Positions 9,064-22,323 are shown, counted from the first letter of the stretch. The stretch is 64,000 nucleotides of DNA from Litoditis marina (GCA_964036275.1 OZ038437.1:20136052-20200051), one strand, 5' to 3'. Translations and numbers: made by a program. The notes: generated by a model not told the origin, from the letters alone.

Positions 9064-12000
9064 CCTCATGGTGATCGTGAAGATCGGCTGTATATCCATC
9101 ACTATATAAGGCGGGGTCAATTAAAAAAATTTGGAAAGTCGCCGAAAACCAGGAAACGTGCCAAATTTTCTGTATTTTGGTAGTTCGTGAAAAATATCGC
9201 TGTTTTGTGCCAAATGAGGAGGCCGTGTCGCCCGAAATCACTCGGACACGGTGGTTGTTTTCTGTCTCTGCAATTGCCACCCGCTTGCACCTGTGGAAGA
9301 TTTGTAAAGCCGGAACCATGATTTTGAATATAAAAAACAAACACATTTGTGAGGAACATTTATTACCACATCATAATAAACAGACAAAGTGATCAAGGAA
9401 TGAAACACTTATTACAAGAATATAACACATCTGACACATTTCCAACAGATATATTGCTATTTAAAAAGTTTCCAAACGAAAAAGTAATCATTTAACATTT
9501 GTCAAAGACCTATATTTCGAATTATAAAATCCAAACAACTATTTTCGTTAAACTTTTTCGAGAAGAAACACATTATGAAATGTATCAATAAGAAAAGCAA
9601 AGATTTAACAAATATCATAGCCTAAAAACTAATATAAAATGTTTCAAATCTCTAGATTTTTGAAACCTTTCTAGACAGAGAAATGCAAACCTGACACATT
9701 TCAAAAGTTGATACAATTGAAACATGCCAAAAGCTACATATATATTCAAAATGTTCCAAAACAAGAAAATATGAATTTGACATATTCCAAACCCACATTA
9801 CAATTTGGAACGTTTCAAGCCATATTTTCTAGTTTTCTACAAAAAATGTTGTTAGAATACTTTAGAATGAAGCAAACTAACCGTTTTTTAACACTAATTA
9901 CCTTATTGTTCCATTGAAGAACAGTGTACATTAAGCAATGAAACTATCAAACGCAAATCTGCGATTCGGAAAGAATAAAACTGGTCTTCTAACCGACGTT
10001 ACTGAAACTAAGTAACTTTTACAACCTATAAGACTAAAAATAATGTAATTTATGAGAAAAAGAATCTCATACGCAACAAGCCACAATAAATTATAATATA
10101 AAGTAGAAAACAAACAGAGTACCGCCGAAACGGGTAGAGATGCGCACATTGCGAAGAACTGTCCCAAACTCTGGTGTAGTTTGCACGGAGTACTCCCGAA
10201 TTACTGAGGTGGACGCTTCACGAGATCCCGCGAACGAAACCAACAGAATGGACGCCTAAAATTTATTCGATGAATGCAAAAATTAAGAAGTAGAGCTGGA
10301 CACAATCAAAGTATTACAAAACCAACGACATTGTTGTTTGTTGAGCAACATATTTTTGGAAACCGGGAGTTGATAGATTTTGACTGTTTAGATGATCAAG
10401 TTTCATTTGTGTTCAGGTTCAGATGATCAAGTGTCTATTATAAAATGATCCAAATAAACAGAAAATTCACCTTACTATCATGTCATCTGAGAAAATTAAT
10501 AAAATTTGTGAAGACGTTATTATTATCTTGGCATATCGATTGTTGCTACCGTGATAAGGACAAAAACTATATGAGGGAATGAGGGGTTCGCAATGAACAA
10601 TCGTTTGCTCACAAATAGATAGTAATGGCTAAACTTCGATAAACGAAAGTACGCTTTTAAATTACGCCTTTCACTTCACTACGTGACATTAAAATGTTTT
10701 ACCTAAAACTTGAACCCTGAACACTCAAAAAGAACAATTAGTGTTGAAAAACTCACAATATTTACAATGCGCTACGATGTGTTCTGGCCATCCATACTTG
10801 ATCCATGCGAATGACGCCTATACTCCCTCTGGCCTGTAAAATGAACAAATACATTATATATGAGTCATTATTACTATCACCCTAGTAATGCCAATCTTTG
10901 TGTCTAAACCTGCTTGAAAGAATAAGTGCATTGTGTACACATTTCTGTTCAGGGGCCGTAGTTTTTAAGCTCAAACAGCCGGGTAAGCTATTTGAGCAGA
11001 ATTCAAATAATTTACCACGGACTACTCATTCACTTGCTTTGAAGTTTATCTTGCATATATGTGAAGCTAGCAGACATGCACTCAATTAGCAGAAATATAA
11101 AAAAAATAACCGTAACATGAATTATAACGCGAACATTGAAATTTCGCTCACATATGTTACCCGCCTATTTAAGCATACAAAATACGGCCACTGGTGTCAG
11201 ATATCTCTCCGAACTATACAGGGTGAAAATCCGATACGACACATTTAACTTCTACATACATAGAGTCAAATTCCGACATGAAAAATGCAAATTTCGAGCA
11301 AAGATTTCATCTGATCATATAAAACGGTTGACTTTTAGCCCTTTTTGAGATTTGAGGAATATGATAAACTAGTGACGTCATGTGCAGTTGCAAAATGCAA
11401 AACTGCAAGAATTCGCAGCATTTTGCTACCGACTTTGGCTGCAAACGCTCGATCCGCAGCACAATGCCTAAAACTACCTCATTTCGCTGGTTCCGGAAAC
11501 TTTATTCATCTCCCCTAATTTGACTCTTAATCAACAATGAAGAAACTCCGGATTCTAGCATCAAATCTAGGGTATTTTTGATAAAATCGCGAAATCAACA
11601 ATGCCGATCAACCATAAACTTACTTATGATTACTTCATTGAAATTCGAACTCATCCAATCTTCTGAGTGATAACCATACTGCCTTCATATCGGCAATTAT
11701 ATCTGAAAAACAGCCGGAATATAGTAAACTTCCTAACATTAACATAAACGACAGAATCGAATGACGAAATTGAGAATACGTGAGAAACAGAACATTATTC
11801 TGAGAAACAATTAAAAATGCGCTGTCAAATATAAAGTGAGAAACACCGTTTTCAGGAAAACACGGCTAGAATGTAAAAAACGTCAACTTCACTCTAAACA
11901 ATTCTTGGGCGAGCGTCATACTAACTAAAATAGCTGGAGACTAATGTATATCATGCTTTACAAACAAACTAAACAAAATAAACATGAAAGAATTACATTT

Positions 12001-15000
12001 AGAATAAAAATTTTGAAAAATTTCAACATTTTAATGATAGCGTGTAACGAAAAATGTAATGCGTAGCCTGCGCGTGTATTTTCTGCATTTTCCTGTGCAC
12101 GTCTGCAGCCTTTTTTGCGAAGTTTTTAAACCGATTTATGTTATTTTTTCTTTTTAATTTTATGTTCTTTTAGACGCAATTATTCATATTTATTACTTAT
12201 TTGACATGACTACATGTGTTTCTTGAAGATTTCGGAATGATTACCCGCATCACTGACATGCTGCGAGGCGCTCATCACAAGATGGAGTTCGAGTTTAAAG
12301 AATCCGTTCCGCTTTAATTTTGACTTTTGAGTTAACAAACTGACCCTATGGCAAATGAAAAACCATTATCAAAAATATATACTTTTATATCCCTATCTTG
12401 CTTCGTTTTCTCAGAAAAGCGGCGTACGTAATGACACCGATAGGGGAGTTGCGTACGGGGTATGCTCAAAATAGCCCATAGAAGTGCGAAAACGATTTCA
12501 AAACACTCAATCACATACGAATACACAATTAGGGACTGAAAAGTGAAAATAAATCTGGATGTAAATAAACCAAGTCAAGTTGCGTCACAGTGAAAATGTT
12601 CATGTCCCCTTATTTATTACTTGATGTTATGCAAATTTTACAAATTTTTAATCAGAAAGTTTTTTCGTGGTATATGGGAAGACATTAAGAATCTTTTTTG
12701 AGCTTTTTAAATTTTTCGTGAAACTCAGATTATAGCGGAACGGATTCTTTAACAAGGGTGAGTCTTCAATCAATAATTCTCTAGCTTCGTCACATCATGC
12801 AGCTTTTGCGGCTGCCTGTGGACATCTCGTTCTCGTTTTGTGGGTCACAACTTGTCCCCCTGCTCAAAAATGACTCAAACCAGCCTAAACTTTAGAATTA
12901 AGCGGATGCCTAGATTTGTTCCTCCCTAGATATAGTAGACAACTTCAGAATCGAGTTGGAATTAGAAGAGGGGATAGTAATTTGCTAGTTGTATGGTTAT
13001 TCTCAGACATTCATTGTTTCTATCAAATGTGTGGCTGTCAAGCAACATTTTAAAGGTGTTGCTTTTTGATTTGTATTCAATAACAAACTTTGAAGTTCAA
13101 AAAATGTGATTTGCTTTTCAAGCCATGTTTCTAGCTTATTATTGTTGAAAACAGTGGGGACGAGGTGTCACACACGCGAGGGCGAGTTGTCGCGTAATCT
13201 CGTAGCCCTCTAAATATAAGCCGACTTGAGTGCGTTTTTTTTTCAGGTAGCTCACGGAATATGTTCAGTTTACTCAGATGTAGTAGTAGGAGCGAGTTAT
13301 ATAAGCTATTAGTCTCAATTAGTTGAGTTGAGTACATGCAACATGCTTCATAAGTATAAGTGTCAATCAACTTAGGTCTAAACATTTGAAACTGTTTGCA
13401 CTCAGTCCCATACCTTAATAAAATTGTTCGATTAGCCGGAGAAAATCGAAACGTGGGCTCCTCTTCAATTGAAAACAAGTGATATTGTCTATTTTCGATG
13501 CAAAATCAACTCTCACGGGTCTAAGTTTAAAACGGACTTATTTTGTCGAATAGTCAAACCTTACCAGTGTATGCTCCGTTCTTCTATTTTTCTGTGAGGA
13601 TTGCCGTGGAAACTTGGATAGGGTAGAAAACATCACTCTAATTCATACATACACCAGCTAGGTTGAGGTCGAACTATTCGACAAGAAGGAGTGCGTTTTT
13701 ATACTTAAATGCGTGAAATTTAATGATTTTGCAGCGAAAGTAGAAATGTTTCCCCATTTATGACAAAAAAAGTAGCTCGTTTTTCTATTTTCCATGGCTA
13801 TTCGGACAAACTTTCTGATGTATGCTCAAACCGCGCTCCGCGCCATTATAAGGTTATTTTGATCACGTTTCTTGTTTTGTAGGGTTATGACGAATGTGTA
13901 TTGATTCAGACATTATTGTTCAGTACAGTTTCTGTTTCAGATACGGACGAAGCATTATTCCCATTCCCTTCTATTCCGGCCCAAAAGGAGTCCACTCGAA
14001 TGGATACCAAGCTGCTGGTCTGTCACTCGCTGCCCGAACAGTTCACTTTGTTTAATATTTTTTACGCTGTTTTTTCTGTGTTTCTGCTAGGTAATAGGTA
14101 TGCTCTTAAGATTAGTAATCAGTTTCTGACTTTCAGTTTCGTAAATCTGTATTAATACGCTCTTTTTACGAAATATTGTTAAATTCGACATAGCAAATTA
14201 GATTCTTCTGAGATTTTTTTTGTAATGGATTGGATTTGCTATTTTCACGTCGAAGTAATGCTTAAATGGATATAATTTCTTTGTTTCTCCGTTGTTGAGG
14301 GCAATTGACTGATTGTTAAACTGCGGTTTTGCTCAAAAAATAGGGATTAACACGTTGATTAACCCGGTTCTTTTCTACAGTAATTAATCACCAGTAGCCG
14401 TCCGATCGAACGGCTATAAGCTGTTTAGTAGTGGTAGGTAGAGGTTTGTCCAAACTAGCTAGCAATTTAGTAGAAAACTAGTAGCATTTTGTGATTTTTT
14501 CCATTTTTGCGAACTCGAGGTAGTTGTTTTATAGCCGTTAATAGTAACTTGGTATCCATTTGCTAAACGGCTATCGAAAATCAAGTCACTAGGTCACTAC
14601 TAAATGGGTAATAGCACACCTTTGTTCGATCGAACCGCTACTAGCGCTTTGGGTGGGTTACTAGCCGCCAAATTTCTCTTCTCAGCATTCTGTATCTGAG
14701 TTAGCGAAAGGCCTTGCAAATGTAATATGTACCTGCAATCCCGTTCACAATAGGCTTTTCGGTTTCGCTAACTCAAACATTATCAATGTTCTCAAGCTTA
14801 ACTTCTTTTTTTGTATTGCGAACCACATCTCAAGTAGCTTGCTTTTTCATAACACTAGCTCTAGCTACCTTTTTACATTCTTAATTGAATTATTTTCGGA
14901 ACATGTGTTGTTTCATTATTCAATATGTTTGTAATTCGCTTTTATCTATTTTTCGTAATACTTTTATGTTGTTTAAGCTAGGTTGTTAAAATTGCCGTTT

Positions 15001-18000
15001 TGGCATGTGCCAATCACAGAATTTGTGTTTTGAAATTTAATAATTGAGGCACACCATCACTTGACAAATTTCGAAGCAAGAAGCAATGTCTTGGCATTTG
15101 TCAAACGAGTAATTTTTAGCTTTGGAATTTGTCAGATGTCTATTTTCAGAATTTGTCAACTGGTAATTTTTAGCTTTGGAAATTCTTGGATGTCTATTTT
15201 TAGCATTTTTCAAACTGGTAATTTTTAGCTTTGGAATTTCTCGTATGTCTGTTTTTAGTTTGAAAGATGTCAAATCAGGTACTTTTTGAATGCATTGTCT
15301 GTTGTTGATTCGCAATAAAGTGGTCACTACTCATCCTTGTTCTCACTGTACTATTGACAACCCGATAATCAAGCAACACACCCAATTCAGACATGCAGTC
15401 GCTTTCGTTTGAAAAATATTCCAGTTCTGTGCCAAATCACTCACTCGTGTCGACCGTTTTTTCCATGAGCGCCGTTTGGCACGTTTCCTGGTTTTCGGCG
15501 ACTTTCCAAATTTTTTTAATTGACCCCGCCTTATAGTGTTATCAAAAAAAATTCTTACGTATTGTTCTTGATAACTATGACTGGCTCCAGTGTCTAGCTT
15601 TGTGAGGACTGTTAGATCCTTATATCAGTTTCCAGGATGGCGGTCAAGAAATTCGAGTCAGGAACGATTTCGGATTATGAAGCACTGAAAAAAGAACTGA
15701 GCAATTCTATGAAGGTACACTATAAGATGTATTTTTGCGGTATCCGACATTTCTCGCGTGTCTTGCAGTTGATTGAGAAGCACTTGCATTCTTAATACAC
15801 GAACACAATTTACCAGAATTTATAGAATGAAAAATATTCCTTTTTGTCGATTGTTCGGTAATTGTTTTATAACCGCGTGAGATTTAATTCACTCTCGAAA
15901 TCAGGAAAAACCAAATAGTTGTTCATTGAGTTATTTCAAGGTTGCTCATCACCCGAATCTAATTCAAATCCGAGGTCTTCTTTATCGATCGCCAGAAGAA
16001 AAAGCAAACAACTTTCTTCCCATTGGATATGCAATGGAATACATGCCCGGAGGCAGTTTACACAACGGTAACAAAATTCGGTTGGAAAATATGTGATAAA
16101 ATACACTTGTCAATTTTACTGGATCCACAAGGTATTGAAATATTTGATCAGCCACCAGGTAAACTCCTCCTTTCATCGCATTCGAAAAAAACCTGCAAAA
16201 GATACTTTGCACTGGCATATTCAGTGAATTGTATTCAAGTTCGCCTGGTTATCAAGTCATGTTATAAGCTGTTCTAATAGATAATAAGCTCTTAAGGTAT
16301 AAATTTCTGGATAGGCTCTACGAATTTGTTAAACTAAACAAAGGCTAGAGACAAGCCTAGACACAATTCTACGATACAACATTTACATAGTACTACATTA
16401 CAATGTATTACAATACTTGCGCCGCTAAAGGAAAAACCACTCTACTCTTGCATTCACAAAACTTGAAATACGGCACATTCTTAAAACATGATCAGGCTTT
16501 TCTGATAAATTTATCAGTTGCTCGAAGAAAAGAGTTATTAATGAAATGAGTTCTTGAGAAGTCCTACGAGGCTGTCAGACTGAAGATTTAGAAATATACC
16601 AGACACATATTTCTGATATTTCGAAGACAAAGTATCCAAAAATGATTGACTTACGATGAGTTTTCATTTTCAGTCATTCACAGTCAAAAGGGAGAGTCTC
16701 CGGTAAAATTTGACTTGGCTCAACTTTTACTTTGGACCAAACAAGCCTCATCTGCTCTGCATTACCTGCATCAGAAGAATATCATTCATCGAGATGTCAA
16801 ACCAATGAAGTAAGTGTTGCTGAAACAAGGAACAGGAAGGTTTAATTTCTCTTTTCGAGATTTTTTAAAAGGTGTTTTTTCCATAATTCAACATATTCAG
16901 CATGTTGTTGGACAAGAAGCATCAAGTTCTTAAGTTGTGTGACCTCGGAATTTCGACCATCATTCAAACAGTACAAACGGCAACGTAGGTTCCTAATACT
17001 GATGTATTCTTCATTTCAATGTACTGGTTTGTTCGTTTCTGATCATTTTCTCATAGCGTCAGCGTATTGTCAGATCAAAAGTGAAGAGAATTTTATGAAT
17101 TTACCATAAAACTGAAATTCACGAATCGAAACTGTGCAAGATCGATTGAAATCCTTTCGAACTGAAACTTCACTCTACGTAACTTCTCGGAAACTCTCAT
17201 CATACTTATATGATATGTGTAACTGTTTCAGAGTGGGAACACTGTTGTATATGGCCCCTGAAGTTATGGCTCCAGATCAAGAAAAGACGTCTTACACGGA
17301 ATCTTGTGATGTGTATAGTCTGGTCATCACAATCTGGGAAATGTATCACAGAAAGTGGGTTGCTGGAAACTCATAAATTCAGATGGTTTTGTACTGTTGT
17401 TTTCTTTGAAATGCATTGTTTGTGGTGAACAACGAGTTTCAGCTTCACAAGACACCACAATCAACTTCTTCTAGAAAGCAATAGTTTTTTGGGAAACAGA
17501 GTACACAACATTTTTGATGCACAAACACTTTTCACAGTTGCTTTAGAAGATGCTTTGCTTTAGAAGATGCTTTAGAAAAATTTATGTTTCCCAGTCATTC
17601 CGAAACTAGAATAATGGGACCGGAGAAAACCAACTTTTTAGATCGTCGAAAAGATGGAAGAAGCCATCTCTTGCTGGGCGCAGCCAGGAATGGGGCTCAG
17701 TGTTGAATTTCTATTCTAGCGACCTCAAGCAGAGCACTCTTTCGAGTGTGATTCAAAAAAGCGTTCGAAAAATGGAAAAATATAAGCTTTGCAGGGCTCC
17801 TTTTGACTTCACGGGTAGAAACGTATATTGGTTTCTGAACCAGGTTCAGAGAGGTGAACGACCGAAGATAACACAAAAATGTCCTTCGAAACTGGCTGAA
17901 ATAATTCGCAGGTAGGTTTAACGACGTTTGTTAAAATATCTAGAGCATTTCTTGGTCATATTTTCTCAGTGAGAGCGATTCGAGCTGTATTGGACGATTT

Positions 18001-18245
18001 GTGAAGTTCGCTTGCACCTCAAGAATCAACTTGAGCCTCGCTGCGTACAGCAAGTTGCTCTACTTGTTCATAGTTCGTTCATAACTTCGAAAGATGTTAA
18101 GATAGAACAAGGATAAATTGAGTTTCCTGAATCATTTAATTTCAGGGGATGGTCCCCAAATGTGGCGGATCGACCGTCAATGAGAGAGATTCATAGGTTT
18201 GCAGTGGACAGCCTCAAAAAACTCGGAGTCGACTGTGAAGATTAA
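8575..18245 (+). CDS. TAK1/MAP3K7-like protein kinase, N-terminus not found
   Basis: Exons that join in frame: 8575-8731, 15629-15714, 15941-16067, 16674-16809, 16901-16984, 17232-17354, 17795-17911 and 18146-18245, 930 nt in all (309 residues plus stop). Visible motifs are the glycine loop LGRGGQGTV, the beta-3 lysine in MAVKKF, the alpha-C Glu in YEALKKEL, HRDVKPMN, DLG in place of DFG, GTLLYMAPEV, DVYSL and RPSM. The pattern is closest to TAK1-type MAP kinase kinase kinases, cytosolic Ser/Thr kinases acting upstream of JNK, p38 or NLK. All catalytic residues are present. Exon 8575 has no in-frame ATG, so at least one upstream exon is missing. The 6.9 kb first intron seen contains a DNA element. 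The last exon is the left edge of repeat-unit copy 2. The kinase call is firm; the TAK1 assignment is from motif resemblance. Confidence 0.9.
9004..9075. repeat. (TA)n tract inside a short inverted repeat
   Basis: About 24 TA dinucleotides are flanked by CACCATGAGGATAT on one side and ATATCCTCATGGTG on the other, so the whole block can form a hairpin. It lies in the kinase intron just outside the 6.4 kb element. Confidence 0.9.
9400..12228. other. AT-rich interior of the 6.4 kb element, no recognised gene
   Basis: Mostly AT-rich. Short repeats of TTTC/GAAAC character occur at 9420-9830. A GC-richer patch at about 10120-10250 could be translated on either strand without a recognisable motif. 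Nothing else stands out. Confidence 0.4.
12229..12294 (+). pseudogene. Exon-like segment interrupted by a TTAA element
   Basis: After a TTGAAG acceptor the frame reads DFGMITRITDMLRGAHH and on to MEFEF, with coding-like base composition unlike its surroundings. At 12295 the frame meets a TTAA and the inserted element. Removing that insert with one TTAA would let the frame continue for a codon or two to a GTGAGT donor at 12758. No family recognised. It may be a gene of the 6.4 kb element. Confidence 0.35.
12295..12752. mobile_element. 458 bp TTAA-flanked inverted-repeat element (MITE)
   Basis: TTAA at 12295-12298 and 12749-12752 flanks near-perfect inverted ends (AGAATCCGTTCCGCT and its mirror AGCGGAACGGATTCT). 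TTAA duplication is the mark of piggyBac-type transposition. No coding capacity. Confidence 0.72.
13939..14065 (+). other. Exon-like open segment of unknown identity
   Basis: Downstream of a GTTTCAG acceptor, one frame reads TDEALFPFPSIPAQKES and then LLVCHSLPEQFTLF, with a more coding-like composition than the AT-rich surroundings. No family recognised and no partner exon found, so this may be chance. It lies within the 6.4 kb element. Confidence 0.25.
15090..15275 (+). repeat. ~55 bp tandem repeat, about three copies
   Basis: TAATTTTTAGCTTTGGAA recurs at about 15110, 15163 and 15219, with related flanks (ATGTCTATTTTTAG) between. It is subterminal in the 6.4 kb element. Confidence 0.75.
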
Positions 18246-21200
18246 CTGATATAATGTTTGGAACTTACCGATACACGAATCGGTTTTTCATCTAACTTTT
18301 CGAAGTGAATATATGAAAATGTTAGATTTTCAGGATGAAAGTTCATAGTTACAGATTTTGATGATTTTCTGAGAAAAGTTTACCTCAATTGGCTTCGATT
18401 GTATGTTCTAGGCCTAAAATATAATCTTACCCTTTTGTTGCAGTTTTCCTAGACAAAGTTAACGTGATTTGAGTAGCTCGCACAAATCACTTCAAGTTTG
18501 ATGTAAATTTGCAGTCAGGTTCCTGGCAAATCTTCGTAGTATTCAGAATTTCGATAGAGACTGTAGGAAACAAGAACAATTCCTTGCAAAAAATGTCTCA
18601 CAATGACTAAGATGATTTGCCCTAGTGTGAAAGTTGAGACAGTTTTTTTTTCTTTTCTATTTTTCATTGTAACAATGTCTCATTTTAATGTACCTTTTCC
18701 AAAGTTCAATGTAGTATTGTTCCGATGCATTTGATCCACCCATTCATACCTTAGTTTCAAACGTTAAAAATAAATTCTTCAGTTCAAAAGGTGTAATAGA
18801 ATAGAATAGAGGAGAATATCACGTGTTCGTCCCTAGTAACATTGTGGCACTCCAATTATGTGATAATTAAAATCGCTTCCGTTCTTTCCAATGCCCTCGC
18901 TGAGAATCACAGAAGTGACGTGGTTATTGTCCTAAGCTTCGCTTAGCGAGAGTGGTGCCTCAGCCAAAATGAAACTAGTTGTGAAATAAGTGCTGGGTCA
19001 GTTGATGATAGAAGTATTGTCATTAGGGTTTATCAAACGATGAGAATAGACATTAAAAGTGGAGTCTTGGGGTCGGTCCCGAGCGCGATGCGTCGCAAAA
19101 CCCTCTCTGCCCTTGCTTGTGTCTTGTCGGGGGCGGTGCCTGAAAGTAAAACATGAGTCTGCGAACAACTGTATTGATCACAGGAACTTCTAGATCATGT
19201 CTAAGTCAGAAGAGGGACAGAGGGAGTTTATCAACTAGGTTACCTGAGTAACCGGTCAATATAAGTGATCGGTTATGAACCATCACTTACAACTTGAATA
19301 CTCTAACTGTCCCCAGTTCATCTGTTTATTAGTTTGCTTTCTTCATTCTAAGTGTTCATGTTAGGAGAGATGACAACATAGGTGAAAAGTAGTATACCAT
19401 ATTCTCCATGTCCTATCGTCTTTGAACCTCGGCATTTGTGTAATGTATTGTTGGTATACTTGTTAGACCAAACACGAGGTGATATGCACTATTTGGAATA
19501 CTTTTGAGTTGAATTCCGGCGCGACTGTATCGATTTTGTTGTAAATAGTTGACTGATGCCTTTTTCAGGCTCTGAAGACGGCGAACCCGCCGAAACGTCA
19601 GCACTAAATAAATAACATCAGATCACCTCGTGTTCGGTCTAACAAGAAAACCAACAATAGTATACCATAGTTATTAGAGGCTTTATCTAGAGGACAAATG
19701 ACAAAGCTACTCTGTAAATCAATAATTGCTTTATCGATTTGAATTATAGGTTGGTAACGTTTTTCATTGAAATAGGGACCAACGAATCGAGTGTATTTAT
19801 CTTTGAATATTTTGGAAAGAGAATCATCAATCATTAATAGTATAAATAGCTTTGAAAGAATGAATAACCGTGTGAAAACTTTCTCCAAAACTGGCAGCTA
19901 TCATCTGTTTACCGATTATGGGCGTGGTTCTTAACTTAGAACCTTTTCGTTTTATAGTTTTTAGGTTGATATTTTCAACAATATTTAAGTCGCCCGTAAT
20001 TATGTGATCTTGGTGAGGATCCTTAAACTGATGGTGTTCGTTACAACAACCATCATCCTCAATAACTTTAACTTTATCTTTATTAGAGACATTCTTCAGT
20101 AGTTTATTATAATTGAAAATTCTAGTAGAGCGAGGTGGATTCAACTTGAGAATAGGTCTATAGAGTAGATATTTGAAACTGAGATCTTTTTCAAGGATAT
20201 TGAAAAGATTTATTGTATCTCTACTATGAATGAATGAATTTATTACGCAAACGAAGCGTGTGATAAGATAGATTGATAAAATGGAAAACATTGTTGAGAT
20301 TGCAAAGACAGTATGGTATGGTTGAAACGCGGAAAGATATTACAACAAATTGGAGGCAAATTCTACACGGAAGCGAAAACATAGGTAATTAGTAAAAAGT
20401 GGGGGAACCAACAAATGTGTGAGTTGTGTTCGGTTCGACTCGATATCAGCAAAAAGTGAACGATAAGAATTTCTATGATACTGTAGCAGAAATATTCTGC
20501 AAAAATAGAACAATACAAATGTTGCACAATGGTTCACGAAGCCCGCGTGATATTTCAGAAATTGCCGAAGGGTTTTTTATGTGTACTTTCACGACATGCG
20601 TGCGTTTTGAACCATTGTGCAACATTTGTATCATTCTATCTTTGCAGAATACTTCTGCTACAGTATCACAGCAATTCGTAACGTTCACTTTTTGCTGATA
20701 TAGAGGTCGAACCAAACACAACTCACACATTTGTTGGTTCCCCCACTTTTTACTAATTGTCCTTTTTTTGCTAGTTGTACTCCTACAACTTCATATGTTG
20801 CCTATTCACAGAGTGGATCTTGTGAACTCATTATATATCTATGGAAATCTCAGTTTTGTGTGTGCACGAAACCGAATACAAACCATAAAATTGCTGGTGT
20901 TGTAATATAATGCAGATTGCTGGCCCTGTGACTATCAACAGTTGAACAAAAACGCTAAACGTTCCGATTGACATGTACACCGCTTTTGGCGGCGATAAGC
21001 GAACGGGATTGGCGCCATTGATAAATCTACAATTAGAGACACCAACTCACTTACAATATAGCCATTATTTCTAATACCACATCAAAAACCTTCATGTTGA
21101 AACTTTCTTGTTTTTCGTTCCAGCGCCAATTGGCACACGCGTCTGGCGCCAGAACGAAACGACGTTTTCTAGGTTTTTGAGCTGTTTTGCCGTTTTTGGC

Positions 21201-21819
21201 GCCTATTGGCGCTCGCGCCCGGCGCCAATGAGGAGCTATACATCTCATATCTGACGCGACAGGCTAAATTTTGCATTAGAACTCATGTTTCAAATTTCAG
21301 CTAAATCGGTTCAATAGTTCTTCCAATAGTCGTTTTTGGCGCCTAGTGGCGCCCGCGCCCGGCGCCAAAGATCAGATATACATTTAATACTTGGCGCGAC
21401 TAGCTAACTTTGGCCATAGAATAGATTTTTTAAATTTCAGCCAATTGGTTCAGTTTTTTCACTACGATGCGGACAGAATTCCGTGAGGGAGGAGGGACGA
21501 GGGACAAGGGACGAATTACGGCGGAACTTTTCAACAACGACACGAAACCATAACTCAGGCGAAAACAATCCGATTTGGCTGAAATTTTCACACAATGTTC
21601 AATCCGTGATTCTCTAACGTTTTTTTGTTTAGTTTTCGAAAAATGATTATATTCGAAGCTTTTTGTTAATTGAAAGGTAAAAACGAGTCCACAATGGTCA
21701 AACCAAAGACAACTCACGCAGAGCGCTTCGCGCTCCGCGCGATATACAGTACAAGAATGGATAATATGGCAATAGTTACATCGTAAACAGTCAGTCAATA
21801 CAGTACATATGTCACAATA

Positions 21820-22251
21820 TTATGTTATTTTCCGTTTTAGCCCAGCAACTGAAAATGGCGAAGTCTTCTTTTTACTTAGTTTCAAGTATTTTGAGCCTGC
21901 TCGCACAGAGAAAAATTGCTGACGCAACTTTGTTTTTGGTATTGGAAAACTCAGTTTTGAGTTTGATCCTCTAGTTCTGGAGTTTGAAAAAGTGTAAAAG
22001 TTTGAAGGTTTCAAACCTATCTGACCAGTTAAAATTTTGTGCACCATGACCAGATCAAATTTATCTCTACGACTGAGGAGAGATGTCAGGCCAAGTATTC
22101 TATTACTATTATATATTTTGTTATAGTTCATTTTATCAGAGATAGTACCAAAATAAGGTAGTTTTGTGTTAAGAAAAAGTTGGGTGGCTATTTTGTCATC
22201 AGAACTGGGAGTGAAATGTAATTTGCAAAGTAAGCAGAATAACTCAAACAT
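21820..22251 (-). pseudogene. LINE reverse transcriptase C-terminal fragment, copy 2
   Basis: 143-residue open frame with SLLSRRDKFDLVMVHKILTG, SRTRGSNSKLSF and FFSVRAGSKYLKL, the usual order in the C-terminal region of nematode LINE ORF2 proteins. The RT core and endonuclease are absent, so it is a 5'-truncated insertion, as is common for LINEs. Confidence 0.65.
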
Positions 22252-22323
22252 GTATTTTCTATCGAAGGGGAAGTCGGCGTCTATATAACGTAAATATGAA
22301 AACTGTAAACGTAAGTATCTAAC

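Larger units (their letters stand above)
9107..15533. mobile_element. 6.4 kb DNA element with 59 bp perfect terminal inverted repeats
   Basis: The ends 9107-9165 and 15475-15533 are perfect reverse complements over 59 bp (outer end TAAGGCGGGGTCAATT). The bases on each side are TA (9105-9106 and 15534-15535), fitting a TA target duplication as in Tc1/mariner-type elements. It sits in the kinase intron between the glycine-loop exon and the beta-3 exon. No DDE transposase was recognised. The interior is mostly AT-rich with no convincing long frame. It holds a nested TTAA element (12295-12752), two exon-like patches, a 14.7 kb inverted repeat (GAGTTAGCGAAA near 14699 and its mirror near 14765) and a 55 bp tandem repeat. 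It may be non-autonomous or carry a spliced, decayed gene. Confidence 0.85.

Noticed and set aside
15637..15714. ATG at 15637 as the kinase start
   Set aside because: It would omit the glycine-rich loop. The exon at 8575-8731 supplies it and joins in phase through the acceptor at 15628.
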